A DNA stretch of 64,000 bases from Diphasiastrum complanatum (lineage: Eukaryota; Streptophyta; Lycopodiopsida; Lycopodiales; Lycopodiaceae). Location of the stretch: assembly GCA_029204225.1 (NCBI GenBank), contig CM055108.1:26699525-26763524 (forward strand). The letters are read 5' to 3'. The notes under the pieces are model-generated. The model worked only from the letters and a program-made list of their open reading frames with translations, did no database searches and had not been told where the DNA came from. Below, in pieces: positions 11,381 to 19,883 of this stretch; position 1 is the first letter of the stretch; the number at the start of each line of letters is the position of its first letter. The position numbers and the translations under genes were made by a program.

Positions 11381-11448
11381 AGCAGCAGCAGCACGAGTGA
11401 GAGGTGGCGCCATAGCTGGAGCACGAGGGAGACCTAAACCGCCATAGC

Positions 11449-11450
<2 letters not shown>

Positions 11451-11499
<49 letters not shown>

Positions 11500-11510
11500 A
11501 GAGAGAGAGA
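11451..11510. repeat. GA/TC microsatellite, the 3' tail of LINE-D
   Basis: GA units at 11451-11495, interrupted by CTTG, then more GA to 11510. Read on the minus strand it follows CAAAAGACGTTAATAAAGC, so it is the TC tail of LINE-D. The 5' end of LINE-C begins directly after it. Confidence 0.9.
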
Positions 11511-11541
11511 GCTTTATTAACGTCTTTTGGGCACTCGTGGG

Positions 11542-11899
11542 TGTTACGAGCTCGTAACCAGTGCCGAACCCTACGGAACACAGATAGGTCAGATACCACA
11601 GTCAGGGTCGTGTCCAGTGTACATGACCAACAGGGCAAGACAGTGTGAGTAGTGTGCCCCAGCACGGTCCATAGCCATGGCGGGCCTAACACAGCCTAGG
11701 GACCCTGTCAGCAGGATAGGGCCCCCAGTTGGGTCCCGACGTGCAGTCGACCACGTCAGTGCCACGTGGCCGACACTTGGCAGTTGCATGCTACCAGTCC
11801 TCACACTGGGCTAGGAGGGGCTTACTCTATATCAGGGAGTAGGCAAGGTTGGGTGGATCAGTTAGTGTTTGCCCTACTGTGGTGTTAGGATCTATTACA
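11542..11899 (+). repeat. T1-a 5' LTR
   Basis: 358 bp, TGTTACGAGC...ATCTATTACA. Bases 11543-11558 form a perfect 16-bp palindrome (GTTACGAGCTCGTAAC). It carries a G-box palindrome and a TATA-like site (see the promoter entry). Confidence 0.95.
11761..11832 (+). promoter_or_regulatory. T1 LTR promoter region: G-box palindrome and TATA-like site
   Basis: GCCACGTGGC at 11761-11770 is a perfect palindrome containing the plant G-box CACGTG, the type of site bound by bZIP and bHLH factors. Two further ACGT cores lie just upstream (GACGTG, CCACGTCA; 11738-11757). CTATATC at 11826-11832 is a plausible TATA element. The role is inferred from position within the LTR. Confidence 0.5.
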
Positions 11900-11900
11900 C

Positions 11901-11913
11901 TGGTATCAGAGCC
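11901..11913 (+). other. T1-a primer-binding site, initiator Met tRNA
   Basis: TGGTATCAGAGCC follows the LTR after one base. It is complementary to the 3' end of plant initiator methionine tRNA, the usual primer of Ty3/gypsy elements. T2 and T1-b have the same site, and T3 a one-base variant. Confidence 0.9.
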
Positions 11914-12575
11914 ATCTCCTTCTATGGGAGCTCAGTTTCAGCAGGGGAGAAATCCATCAGAGTGCATAGCAACTATGGTTAATATGCAAAGATAGATAGA
12001 GCAGGGTCAGCGCTGGAGAACCAGCTATCTATGGTGGAAATCTCTGTAGGATTACTTGTTTTTACAGTAAAATTTGGATCAGCTTTCTAGGCCAGGTCCA
12101 GCGCTGCCAATCAGGGTTTAAACTTCGATTTTGGAGTGGAAATTCCTGATTTTGGAGCGTTTTCAAGTCAGGAAGTTTGATGCAGACCAGCGCTGTCAGA
12201 GCAGCCTCCTTCCTTGAGTTTTGAGTGGAAATCAGTGACAAATTGAGCAAGATTTGAAGCGGATTTCTACAGCAGACCAGCGACCTACCAGCTGAGGTCA
12301 AATCAGAGATTCAAGCGGATTTTTGAGCCTAAATGTGGACAAATTGAGATGCTGTTAGACCAGCGAGGGGGGATAGCAAAAGTTTCAGATCTTGTTGCAC
12401 ATTTTCCAACCTCAAATCAGATTGAGAAAGAAGCTGAGAAGGGCTTTTTTGTATTCTCTCTGTGGAAGTACAGTTCTCAGAAAGAGCTAAATTCCTTTCC
12501 CTTGTACAGTTGTAAATTAGTCTTTTAGACTTTTTTTCCTTCAGAAGTTAAGGTAGCTCTCTTTCAGTTCCGAAG
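11914..12575 (+). other. T1-a 5' untranslated leader
   Basis: About 660 bp without a long frame, between the primer site and the gag start. It is AT-rich and has recurring CCAGCG and AGCGCTG-like words (for example near 12008, 12098, 12188, 12280 and 12360). I see no other gene in it. Confidence 0.6.
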
Positions 12576-15500
12576 ATGACCACTCCTCAGGGACCTGATC
12601 AACCCCCGGAGAGAGGCTTCGACGAACTTGAAACAGAAGCCTTGGCTTATATAAAAGGGAAGGAACCCATGGAAGTAGAAGAACAGGAACAGTTCGCCGA
12701 AGAACTCGACGAACTGGTTACCAAGGAGCAGTTCCTCCAATTGGTAACAGAAGTGGATGAACTGAAGCTGGCATTAGCCAATTTCAAGTCCAGTGTGGAC
12801 GAATCGTTCGCTGAACTCAAAAACTTGATTTTGAGCTCCGCGAAAGGAAGCCTTCCCTCCACTTCTCAGTTATCCCCTTCTCCACTTCCATCAGTTTCGG
12901 GTGAGACTTTACGGTCTCACCCCAGTGTTTTTAAAGATTTAAAGCCTCCTACTTTTAATGGGGAAGAGAAGGATAGAAATGCAGATATTCTACAAACCTT
13001 CCTCAGTAAATGGAAGAACATTCATGCTCTTAAACAGACCCCTGACCATTTGCAAGCAATTGAGGCCAGTCTTTCCTTAGGGCCTATGGCCTATAAGTGG
13101 TGGTTAAATCTCCAGCAGACTGGGCAGACTCCCCGGTCATGGAAAGCTTTTGAAGAAGCTTTCCTAAGAGAATTTCTACCAGAAAATGAACTGGATAGAG
13201 CCTGGGAAGCCTGGGAAAGAACAGTAATGGATAAATCCCTCATCCAATATATCTCGCAGTATCGAGAAGCAATTTTAAAGATTAAAAATATGGATGACTA
13301 TCAGAAAATCAGGGGATTTGTCCGTGGCCTCAAAGATGAATATAAAGTAGAGGTCCAGAGAAACTCGCCTACTACCCTTGAGCAAGCTCTCAGATATGCT
13401 CAAATCTATGATGATTCAGTGGGTAGGAAGAGAGCGAGACAGCAACCACTTTCTGAGCAGCTTCCTCAGAAAGACTTTCAATTTAAAAAGAAATTTTTAA
13501 AAAGAAAGAAAGAAGATAAATTTAAAGGTGAAGCTCCTCAGAAACGCCCTTCACTCATACAGCCCTTAAAACCAGATGATTTTGAGAAAGCCAAACAAGA
13601 ACGTTTGTGCTTTGTGTGTATGGGCAAGGGACACACAGTCAGACAGTGTCCCAAGGGGCCTTTCACTAAAAAAGATAAAAAAGATAAAAAACAAGTTCAT
13701 CTTGTTCAGACTGTATGTTTCCCCAGTGACTCGGCAGCTTCCGAGATCAAAGTGTATCATGAAGATCATGAACACTGTTGCCAGCTGACCTCTGCAATGC
13801 TAGCGAGACCCTTCAGCTTTGGGCCGCATGACCTAGTACGTATGCATGGGAAAGTTGGTAACCAGTCAGTAAGAGTCATGGTTGATGATGGGGCAACCCA
13901 TAATTTCATCAACCACACCCTGGTTAAAAAGCTTAAACTACCAGAGGTACCTAGTCAACATAGGTACATAGTTTCATTAGCAAAGGGTGAAGATAAAAAA
14001 ATATGGGAAACTATGGTAAGTAAGTTAAATCTTGGTATTCAGGGGTACCAAGATGAAATAAACTTTCAGATAATGCACCTGGATCGAACAGACATTGTTC
14101 TCGGGAGAGATTGGCTCTACAGTTTAGGACCTTCCCTCCACAGAAACTATCAGGAGAACACCCTCAGCTTTCAGCATAAAGTCCGAGAGATCCAGTTGCA
14201 TGGGGAGCATGATGTTCCCAACAGCCCTATGGTCTGCAGTTCAGAGCTCTGTCAGCTAATCGGAGACGAAGACCATCAGGTATTCTTATGTGACTTTCAG
14301 TTTATTCCTGAAGTTTCTATTTCCAGTTCTATTCAGCAGAAAATCAGTAAATTAGAAACTTTATTGTCTAAATTTAAAGATGTTTTTCCTAAAGATTTGC
14401 CACATGGTTTACCACCTAGCAGAGAGGTAGATCATGTAATAAACCTAGTACCAGGTACAGCACCCGTTTCTAAACCTCCGTATCGGGTCAGCCGAACAGA
14501 GGATGAAGAAATAACTAGGCAGTTAACAGACTATCTTGGGAAAGGCCAAATTCAGACCAGTAGTTCACCATGGGCCTCACCAGTCCTATTGGTGAGAAAG
14601 GAGGAGGGGTCTATGAGTCTTTGCGTAGATTACAGAGCCCTCAATAAAGTCACAATTAAGAATAAATACCCTATGCCTCGGGCAGACGAGTTGTTTGATC
14701 AACTCGACGGGGCTAAGTTTTTCAGCAAAATAGACCTCAGATCGGGATATCATCAAGTCCGTATAAAATCGGAAGATGTCTCGAAAATAGCTTTTAGGAC
14801 TCGTCACGGTCATTATGAGTTTAAGGTGATGCCATTTGGGCTCACAAATGCTCCAGCTACCTTTATGACCTTGATGAACAGTGTCCTCAGACCATACTTG
14901 GGTAAGTTTGTAGTCGTATTTTTAGATGACATCCTCGTCTACAGCAAAACGAGGAAGGAGCATCTAAAACACCTCAGAAAGGTGTTTCGACTGCTCAGAA
15001 AGCATAAGCTTTATGCTAAACAATCCAAGTGTGAATTCTTCGTTGAAGAAGTAGCATATTTGGGTCACATTATCTCTTCAGATGGGATTAAGATGGACCC
15101 AAATAAGGTTAAAGCCATACTCAGTTGGCTGAGACCTCAGAATATTTTGGAACTTCAAATCTTTCTTGGTCTGGCGGGATATTACAGACGATTTGTCAAG
15201 GAATATGCTCAGATAGCAGTCCCTATGACAAATCTTCTTAAGGGGAAGAGAAAGGAGTTCATTTGGGAGTCCGCACAACAGGAGAGCTTTGATGCTCTCA
15301 AAACAGCCTTAGCAACAGCACCAGTCTTAAAAGTCGTCGACCCCAATCAGCCATTTGTGGTCGAAACAGATGCTAGCGACTTTGCAGTAGGCGCTGTGCT
15401 AACTCAGGGTGGACGACCAGTTGCGTTCGAGAGTAAAAAACTCGAGCCAGCTCAGACTAGGTACAGCGCCTATGAAAAGGAACTCTTTTCTATAGTCCAT

Positions 15501-17363
15501 GCCCTTAAGACTTGGAGGCATTGTTTGTATGGTGCCAACTTTGAGGTCCTGACAGACCATGAGAGTCTCAGATACCTTTGCAATCAACCTGAGCTTAGAG
15601 GTCGGAAAGCTCGTTGGGCAGAGTTGATGCAAGAGTTTGACATGTCTATCAGATATAGGCGTGGAAAATTCAATACAGTAGCAGATGCCCTTAGCAGAAT
15701 GCCTATGATAAACGAGCTGAGTTTTACTCAGATTCGTAATGAGTTACTCGAGTCCTTGAGAGGGAAATGCCAGCATGATGCATTCTTCTCTATTATCTGG
15801 AACTCAGTCCAGAACAGACAGTTACAGACTCCAGAACCAGTTCCCGGGGCTGGTGCCAGTTCATCCAAGAATACGGCAGCTTCCGTTGAGGATGATGATG
15901 AGTCCGAGTATACGTCGTCAGATGACGTTGAGGATTCTGAGCCTGTATTACCCAAGCAAACCCCTGTGGTTGAGGGTCAGTTGACTCAAGGATTCAAATG
16001 GAAACAGTATTCCATTCAGGATGAGTACTTGCTCTATAGAGATAGAGTATGTGTCCCCAATTCAGAGGATTATAGGCAACAGGTCCTATATGAATGTCAT
16101 GACAATCCTAGCGCAGGACACCCAGGCATACAGAAGACCTATGAGCTTCTTCGTAGGCAATTTTTCTGGCCCAGTATGAAAAAGGACGTCCACCAGTATG
16201 TAACCAGTTGCTAGAAATGTCAAGTAAATAAAGCAGAGCGTTTAAAGGCAGGAGGGTTGTTGCATCCCTTAGAAATACCAGCTGGTAAATGGGAGAGTAT
16301 CTCCATGGATTTTATAGTAGGCCTGCCTAAAACCCAAAAGGGTAATGACGCTATATGGGTCACAGTTGACCGTCTGACCAAAATGGCTCATTTTATTCCG
16401 ACCAAAACAACCGTTAGAGCTCCAGAGTTAGCGAGGTTGTTTGTAGACGGGCTATTTAAATTGTACGGTCTACCTTCCGGCATAGTCAGCGACCGGGACA
16501 GTAAGTTTACTGGAAATTTTTGGAGGGCAGTATTCCATCATCTCCATACTAAACTTAATATGAGTACCACCGACCATCCACAGACGGACGGTCAAACAGA
16601 AAGGGTAAATCAAGTGCTGGAGGATATGCTTCGTGCATACGTCAGCAAGAGGCAGACTAATTGGGAGGAGTATCTCTCGATATTAGAGTTTGCTTACAAC
16701 AGTACCAAACATTCAGCTACGGGATACAGCCCATTTATGCTGATGTACGATTTTCAGCCACGCTCACCCACAGCTGTAGGGTTTAAACAAGAAAAAGTTG
16801 AAGCAGCCAGAAACTTTTTAGAAGACCTAAACCAGATGATAGAACATGCTAAGCGTAGCATTAGACAATCCCAGGATCGAGCCAGGCATTATGCAGATCC
16901 ACACAGACGGGATGTGCAGTTCTCCACTGGTGAGAAAGTCTACTTGAGAGTTCCAGTTGACTCTAAAACCCTCAAATCAGGAGTGTGTGCTAAGTTGTCT
17001 CCAAGGTATTGTGGTCCCTTTACCATCAGTAGGAGACTAGGCGAGGTCACCTATGAACTAGAACTCCCACACAGCAGTAAGGTTTTTCCAGTCTTTCATG
17101 TAAGTCAGTTACGAAAAGCCTTAACCAGATCAGATAATCTGGTAGGGGACAGTGTTCTAGTTCTCCCATTGGATCCTCAACAACCTCCACATGAACCAGA
17201 GGAGATTCTTGATAGTAGAGAGACGCAGACTCGTCATACTCTATATCGAGAATGTCTGGTTAAGTGGAATGATCAGCCTGTTGAGAATGCCACTTGGGAA
17301 AGAGGCAGCGTCCTTCGCAAGATTTTTCCAGACTTTGTCTTAGAGGACCAAGACGGTTCTTAA
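12576..17363 (+). pseudogene. T1-a gag-pol polyprotein, single in-frame stop
   Basis: One frame of 1595 codons, interrupted only by TAG at 16212-16214. Order: acidic N terminus; gag core (about residues 130-290, [22 protein letters not shown]); CCHC zinc knuckle [14 protein letters not shown] (about 344-357); protease [12 protein letters not shown] (about 432; Asp-Asp-Gly-Ala where Asp-Ser/Thr-Gly is usual, and T1-b has the same); RT with [12 protein letters not shown] (about 780); RNase H with VVETDASDF and LTDHESLRY; integrase zinc finger ([10 protein letters not shown]...CQVNK); DDE core (DFIVGLP, SDRDSKFTGNFW, HPQTDGQTERVNQ); GPF region; and a C-terminal chromodomain-like segment (ILDSRETQTRHTL, VKWNDQPVENATWE). 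TAA at 17361-17363 overlaps the polypurine tract. The stop falls inside the integrase zinc finger, between its two cysteines, so this copy should not yield full-length integrase. Confidence 0.95.
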
Positions 17364-17374
17364 GGGGGAGGGAG
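17362..17374 (+). other. T1-a polypurine tract
   Basis: AAGGGGGAGGGAG directly before the 3' LTR, overlapping the gag-pol stop. It primes plus-strand synthesis in this class. Confidence 0.9.
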
Positions 17375-17732
17375 TGTTACGAGCTCGTAACCAGTGCCGA
17401 ACCCTAGGGAAGACAGATAGGTCAGATACCACAGTCAGGGTCGTGTCCAGTGTACATGACCAACAGGGCAAGACAGTGTGAGTAGTGTGCCCCAGCACGG
17501 TCCATAGCCATGGCGGGCCTAACACAACCTAGGGACCCTGTCAGCAGGATAGGGCCCCCAGTTGGGTCCCGACGTGCAGTCGACCACGTCAGTGCCACGT
17601 GGCCGACACTTGGCAGTTGCATGCTACCAGTCCTCACACTGGGCTAGGAGGGGCTTACTCTATATCAGGGAGTAGGCAAGGTTGGGTGGATCAGTTAGTG
17701 TTTGCCCTACTGTGGTGTTAGGATCTATTACA
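17375..17732 (+). repeat. T1-a 3' LTR
   Basis: 358 bp, the same length as the 5' LTR, with three mismatches by eye. It is followed by the second GTGGG target copy. Confidence 0.95.
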
Positions 17733-18093
17733 GTGGGTGCATAGGACCAAAAAGAAAATATGTACAAGCAACAACGAGAGCATCATTTATAGGAGGACAT
17801 GGCCGTAAAATGCTATAAACTAGCTACGAATGAAAGTAGAACAAAGCAGAAGTGAAATAAGCCCACAACTCGGGCTAGGTATAACAGAAGAACTACAAAA
17901 AAAGTACCAATGCAATGCCCACAACCCGAATAAGTACATATCAACGAAAGTAAGTGTGAAGTATCCGCTGAGTGGAGTGTACAGTGGGCCCTGACGGAGG
18001 CAAGTGGCAACTACATCTGGGCTTTTCCCGCAGTGGCACAGGGATAGGAATCTCATCGTCAGAGTCATCAGCATGTGCTCGAGTCCAAAAGAA

Positions 18094-18199
18094 GCCTCAA
18101 ATCATAAGCAACCATACTGAATCATACTGAACCATACTGAATCATGGCTGAAACCATAATGAACCATACTGAAGAGATACGACACATGTTCCCTCTCTG

Positions 18200-18251
<52 letters not shown>

Positions 18252-18369
18252 CATTTGAGATCATAACAAACCAGATTGAAATCACAAGGAACCATATTGA
18301 AATTTCTTTTTTGATTGTCGGTGATTCGCTGAATCACGATTGCCAGCGACTCGCGATTCGTTGCAACTC

Positions 18370-18371
<2 letters not shown>
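18094..18371. other. spacer with CT microsatellite and a hAT-like right terminus
   Basis: It begins with imperfect repeats of AACCATACTGAATCAT, then a CT tract (18203-18247). It ends in GCGATTCGTTGCAACTCTG at 18353-18371. That end is close to the right terminus of the non-autonomous hAT element at 57467-58559 (GATTCGCTGCAACTATG), so this is probably the remaining end of a related element. No left end was found. No gene. Confidence 0.5.
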
Positions 18372-18374
<3 letters not shown>

Positions 18375-18431
<57 letters not shown>

Positions 18432-18545
18432 GTAATATTATAGTTACTTGTGGTACCGCTGTTATGGTACCGCCGGTATCATAACAGTGGTACCGCCAGT
18501 ATGGTACCGCCCTAGGATCCGCGGTACCAGGGCGGTACCATTTTT
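18375..18545. repeat. hAT-A left subterminal array: TA microsatellite and six GGTACC sites
   Basis: TA units at 18375-18419, TATG units to about 18433, then six GGTACC words between 18450 and 18541, mostly as GGTACCGC. Subterminal repeats of this kind are transposase-binding sites in hAT elements; that role is inferred here. Confidence 0.75.
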
Positions 18546-18819
18546 TAATATTCTAAAAAACAAAATATTTTTTATATTTAAGTATTGCCTTTTACATAGT
18601 AAAATAGGTTATAAAAAATGGAAAAAAGAAGGGTTTCGGCTGTAAAAAAAGAGGGTACAGTACATGGTGCAGGGGACAAGTGCAACAACACATGGGCATT
18701 GTGGGTGAGCAGACCATGGGGCCAATGGGAGAGCAGCACAGGGGGGGGAGCAACACATGGGGGCAGGTACAGAGGCACATGGAGGGATGATGGGGATGCA
18801 CATGGCCGATCAGGCTGTG

Positions 18820-18830
18820 GGGATAAATAG
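18820..18830 (+). promoter_or_regulatory. candidate TATA box of the hAT-A plus-strand gene
   Basis: GATAAATAGG lies about 135 bp upstream of the ATG at 18963. Core promoter by position only. Confidence 0.35.
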
Positions 18831-18962
18831 GCACTCACAATGCCATTGTGAGAGGGAGGATGTGAGAGAGCCAGTGACAGGCTCTGAGAGGCTATTTGAG
18901 AACCAGGGTGCTGTGAGAGGCTGTTCGAGGACCAGGGTGCTGTGAGGAGAAAGTCGATCGAG

Positions 18963-19289
18963 ATGGCAGAGCGCATACCTCCGAAGCCCGAGGGCGAAGC
19001 CAGGAGGAAGCTCGAGGAAGATATCCGAAGGCACAATGAAAGACATCGGAAGCAAGAGACAGACATTGCAGAGATGCTGCGACAGACTTGGCAGAGACAC
19101 CCAGAGCTGCAGATCCCCGCCCCTGCTGTCGAGCTGGATTTGGATGAGCAGATCAGAATGAACTTCACACGACGGTAGCTCATCATGGTCAGGGAAAGGG
19201 CGGCCAGACGTCGGGCTAACCAGGAGGCAGAGCGAGAGCGACAAAAGAATGCACCTGACGAGGGCGAGGAGTCGGTGGAGGATCCGTAG
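18963..19289 (+). pseudogene. small charged protein, accessory gene of hAT-A, one in-frame stop
   Basis: 108 codons from ATG 18963 to TAG 19287-19289, interrupted by TAG at 19176-19178. The part before starts MAERIPPKPEGEARRKLEED and ends DEQIRMNFTRR. After the stop the same frame continues LIMVRERAARRRANQEAERE and ends in an acidic tail (EGEESVEDP). It is rich in Arg, Glu and Lys and probably helical. A CAG at the stop would give a continuous charged helix, so it is probably C-to-T damage. It is convergent to the transposase gene, whose stop is 600 bp away. I recognise no domain. It could be a second element-encoded protein or a captured host fragment; function unknown. Confidence 0.5.
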
Positions 19290-19883
19290 GAATGTTTAGA
19301 ATAGATAAGGTCCAGCCGTATGTGGCGGACTGTTGCTATGTAATTTTCGGCAGTTTAGCGTGCGACAAATAACTGGATAGTTGCTTAAAAAAAGACCCAG
19401 CCATATATGGCGGGACATGTAATGTTATCTTGATACAACGGCTGAATCAATATAGAGTGTGTTTTTTGTGCAACGTGAGCCTGGTCATGTGAAATGCAAT
19501 CTGTATTTTTTTAAATGCAACGTAATACATGTGTTTATGAAATGCCGTCACGGGTTTGGGTTTTAGGGGTAATTGCTATGCTCATGATCGTTTGGAGTGC
19601 ATGTGCTATCAGTTTGCTGTGGCATCAATGATCGGTTTGTAGGTGCATCTCTGTGAAGCTATCATTCTCTTCAATCGAAATTAGCTGAAAATACGATTCA
19701 CACACGTACATAGAATTTGACATAAAATTGAAAATACAGCATCACATATACAGAGCGACACACACACAATGTGCAGTAAATAAAGTACGCCAAACACTGA
19801 ATATAATGTGAAAAATGGTCTGAATACAATGGTCGACCATCTGCTGGAAACAAACTACTGAAACTAAAATAACAGAGCCACAA
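19290..19883. other. intergenic part of hAT-A between convergent genes
   Basis: No coding frame of note. A short imperfect duplication, CCAGCCGTATGTGGCGG near 19311 and CCAGCCATATATGGCGGG near 19400, lies in the likely 3' region of the plus-strand gene. Confidence 0.5.

Larger units (their letters stand above)
9890..11413 (-). pseudogene. LINE-C ORF1: Pro/Ala-rich repeats, coiled coil, RRM-like region
   Basis: A plausible start is ATG at 11413-11411 (MAPPLTRAAAARRTP). A long Pro/Ala/Ser-rich stretch follows, made by a DNA minisatellite (about 10880-11380). Then comes a heptad-like coiled coil (LRQEISQLKGTVTSLIHEKN near 10660), a basic segment (RKRNHETKRR near 10430), and an RRM-like part (IIRFTSLASRRDTLRCKAKL, YMDDD). 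The RRM part is tandemly duplicated (9996-10361). After YMDDDLTYI a TAG at 9980-9982 breaks a frame that continues VEERRKAFQAARESGRR, typical of ORF1 C termini. That position is probably a former CAG. Confidence 0.7.
7967..11450 (-). mobile_element. LINE-C, near full-length at 5' end but lacking the RT core
   Basis: Reading leftwards: 5' end against the GA tract at 11451, Pro/Ala-rich and coiled-coil ORF1 (11413 to about 9890), endonuclease (9856 to about 9000), linker and the start of the RT region (to about 8330), then an abrupt join to the zinc-knuckle C terminus (8357-8145). The RT catalytic block is missing, as is the usual 3' untranslated region with its hairpin. The internal join resembles the deletion in LINE-A but at a different place. 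Confidence 0.8.
11542..17732 (+). mobile_element. T1-a, nearly intact chromovirus (Ty3/gypsy LTR retrotransposon)
   Basis: It is complete: 358-bp LTRs at both ends beginning TG and ending CA, a primer-binding site, one gag-pol frame, a polypurine tract, and 5-bp target duplications GTGGG at 11537-11541 and 17733-17737. The LTRs differ by eye at only three positions (two near 11573-11581, one near 11693), so insertion was recent. The one visible defect is an in-frame TAG in the integrase zinc finger. The site hit is the 3' hairpin of LINE-D. Confidence 0.95.
11499..18093 (-). mobile_element. LINE-D 3' end, split by chromovirus T1-a
   Basis: Only the last 400 bp of a LINE exist here, in two parts: 18093-17738 and 11541-11499. 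The right part matches LINE-B 6330-6690 closely, including both GGCCCGRGTTGTGGGC-type sites and the end of ORF2. The left part gives the last bases of the hairpin, ACGTTAATAAAGC and the TC tail. The 6.2-kb T1-a element sits inside the hairpin. The 5' truncation point is 18093, where similarity to LINE-B ends abruptly. Confidence 0.85.

Noticed and set aside
10935-11400. Gly-rich plus-strand frames
   Set aside because: They are the antisense reading of the minisatellite in LINE-C ORF1; no start context or family similarity.
16212-16214. Programmed stop readthrough in gag-pol
   Set aside because: Retroviral readthrough sites lie at the gag-pol border. This TAG is inside the integrase zinc finger, so a mutation is more likely.
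18578-19186. 202-codon minus-strand frame in hAT-A
   Set aside because: Antisense of the charged plus-strand gene and its 5' flank; composition low in information.
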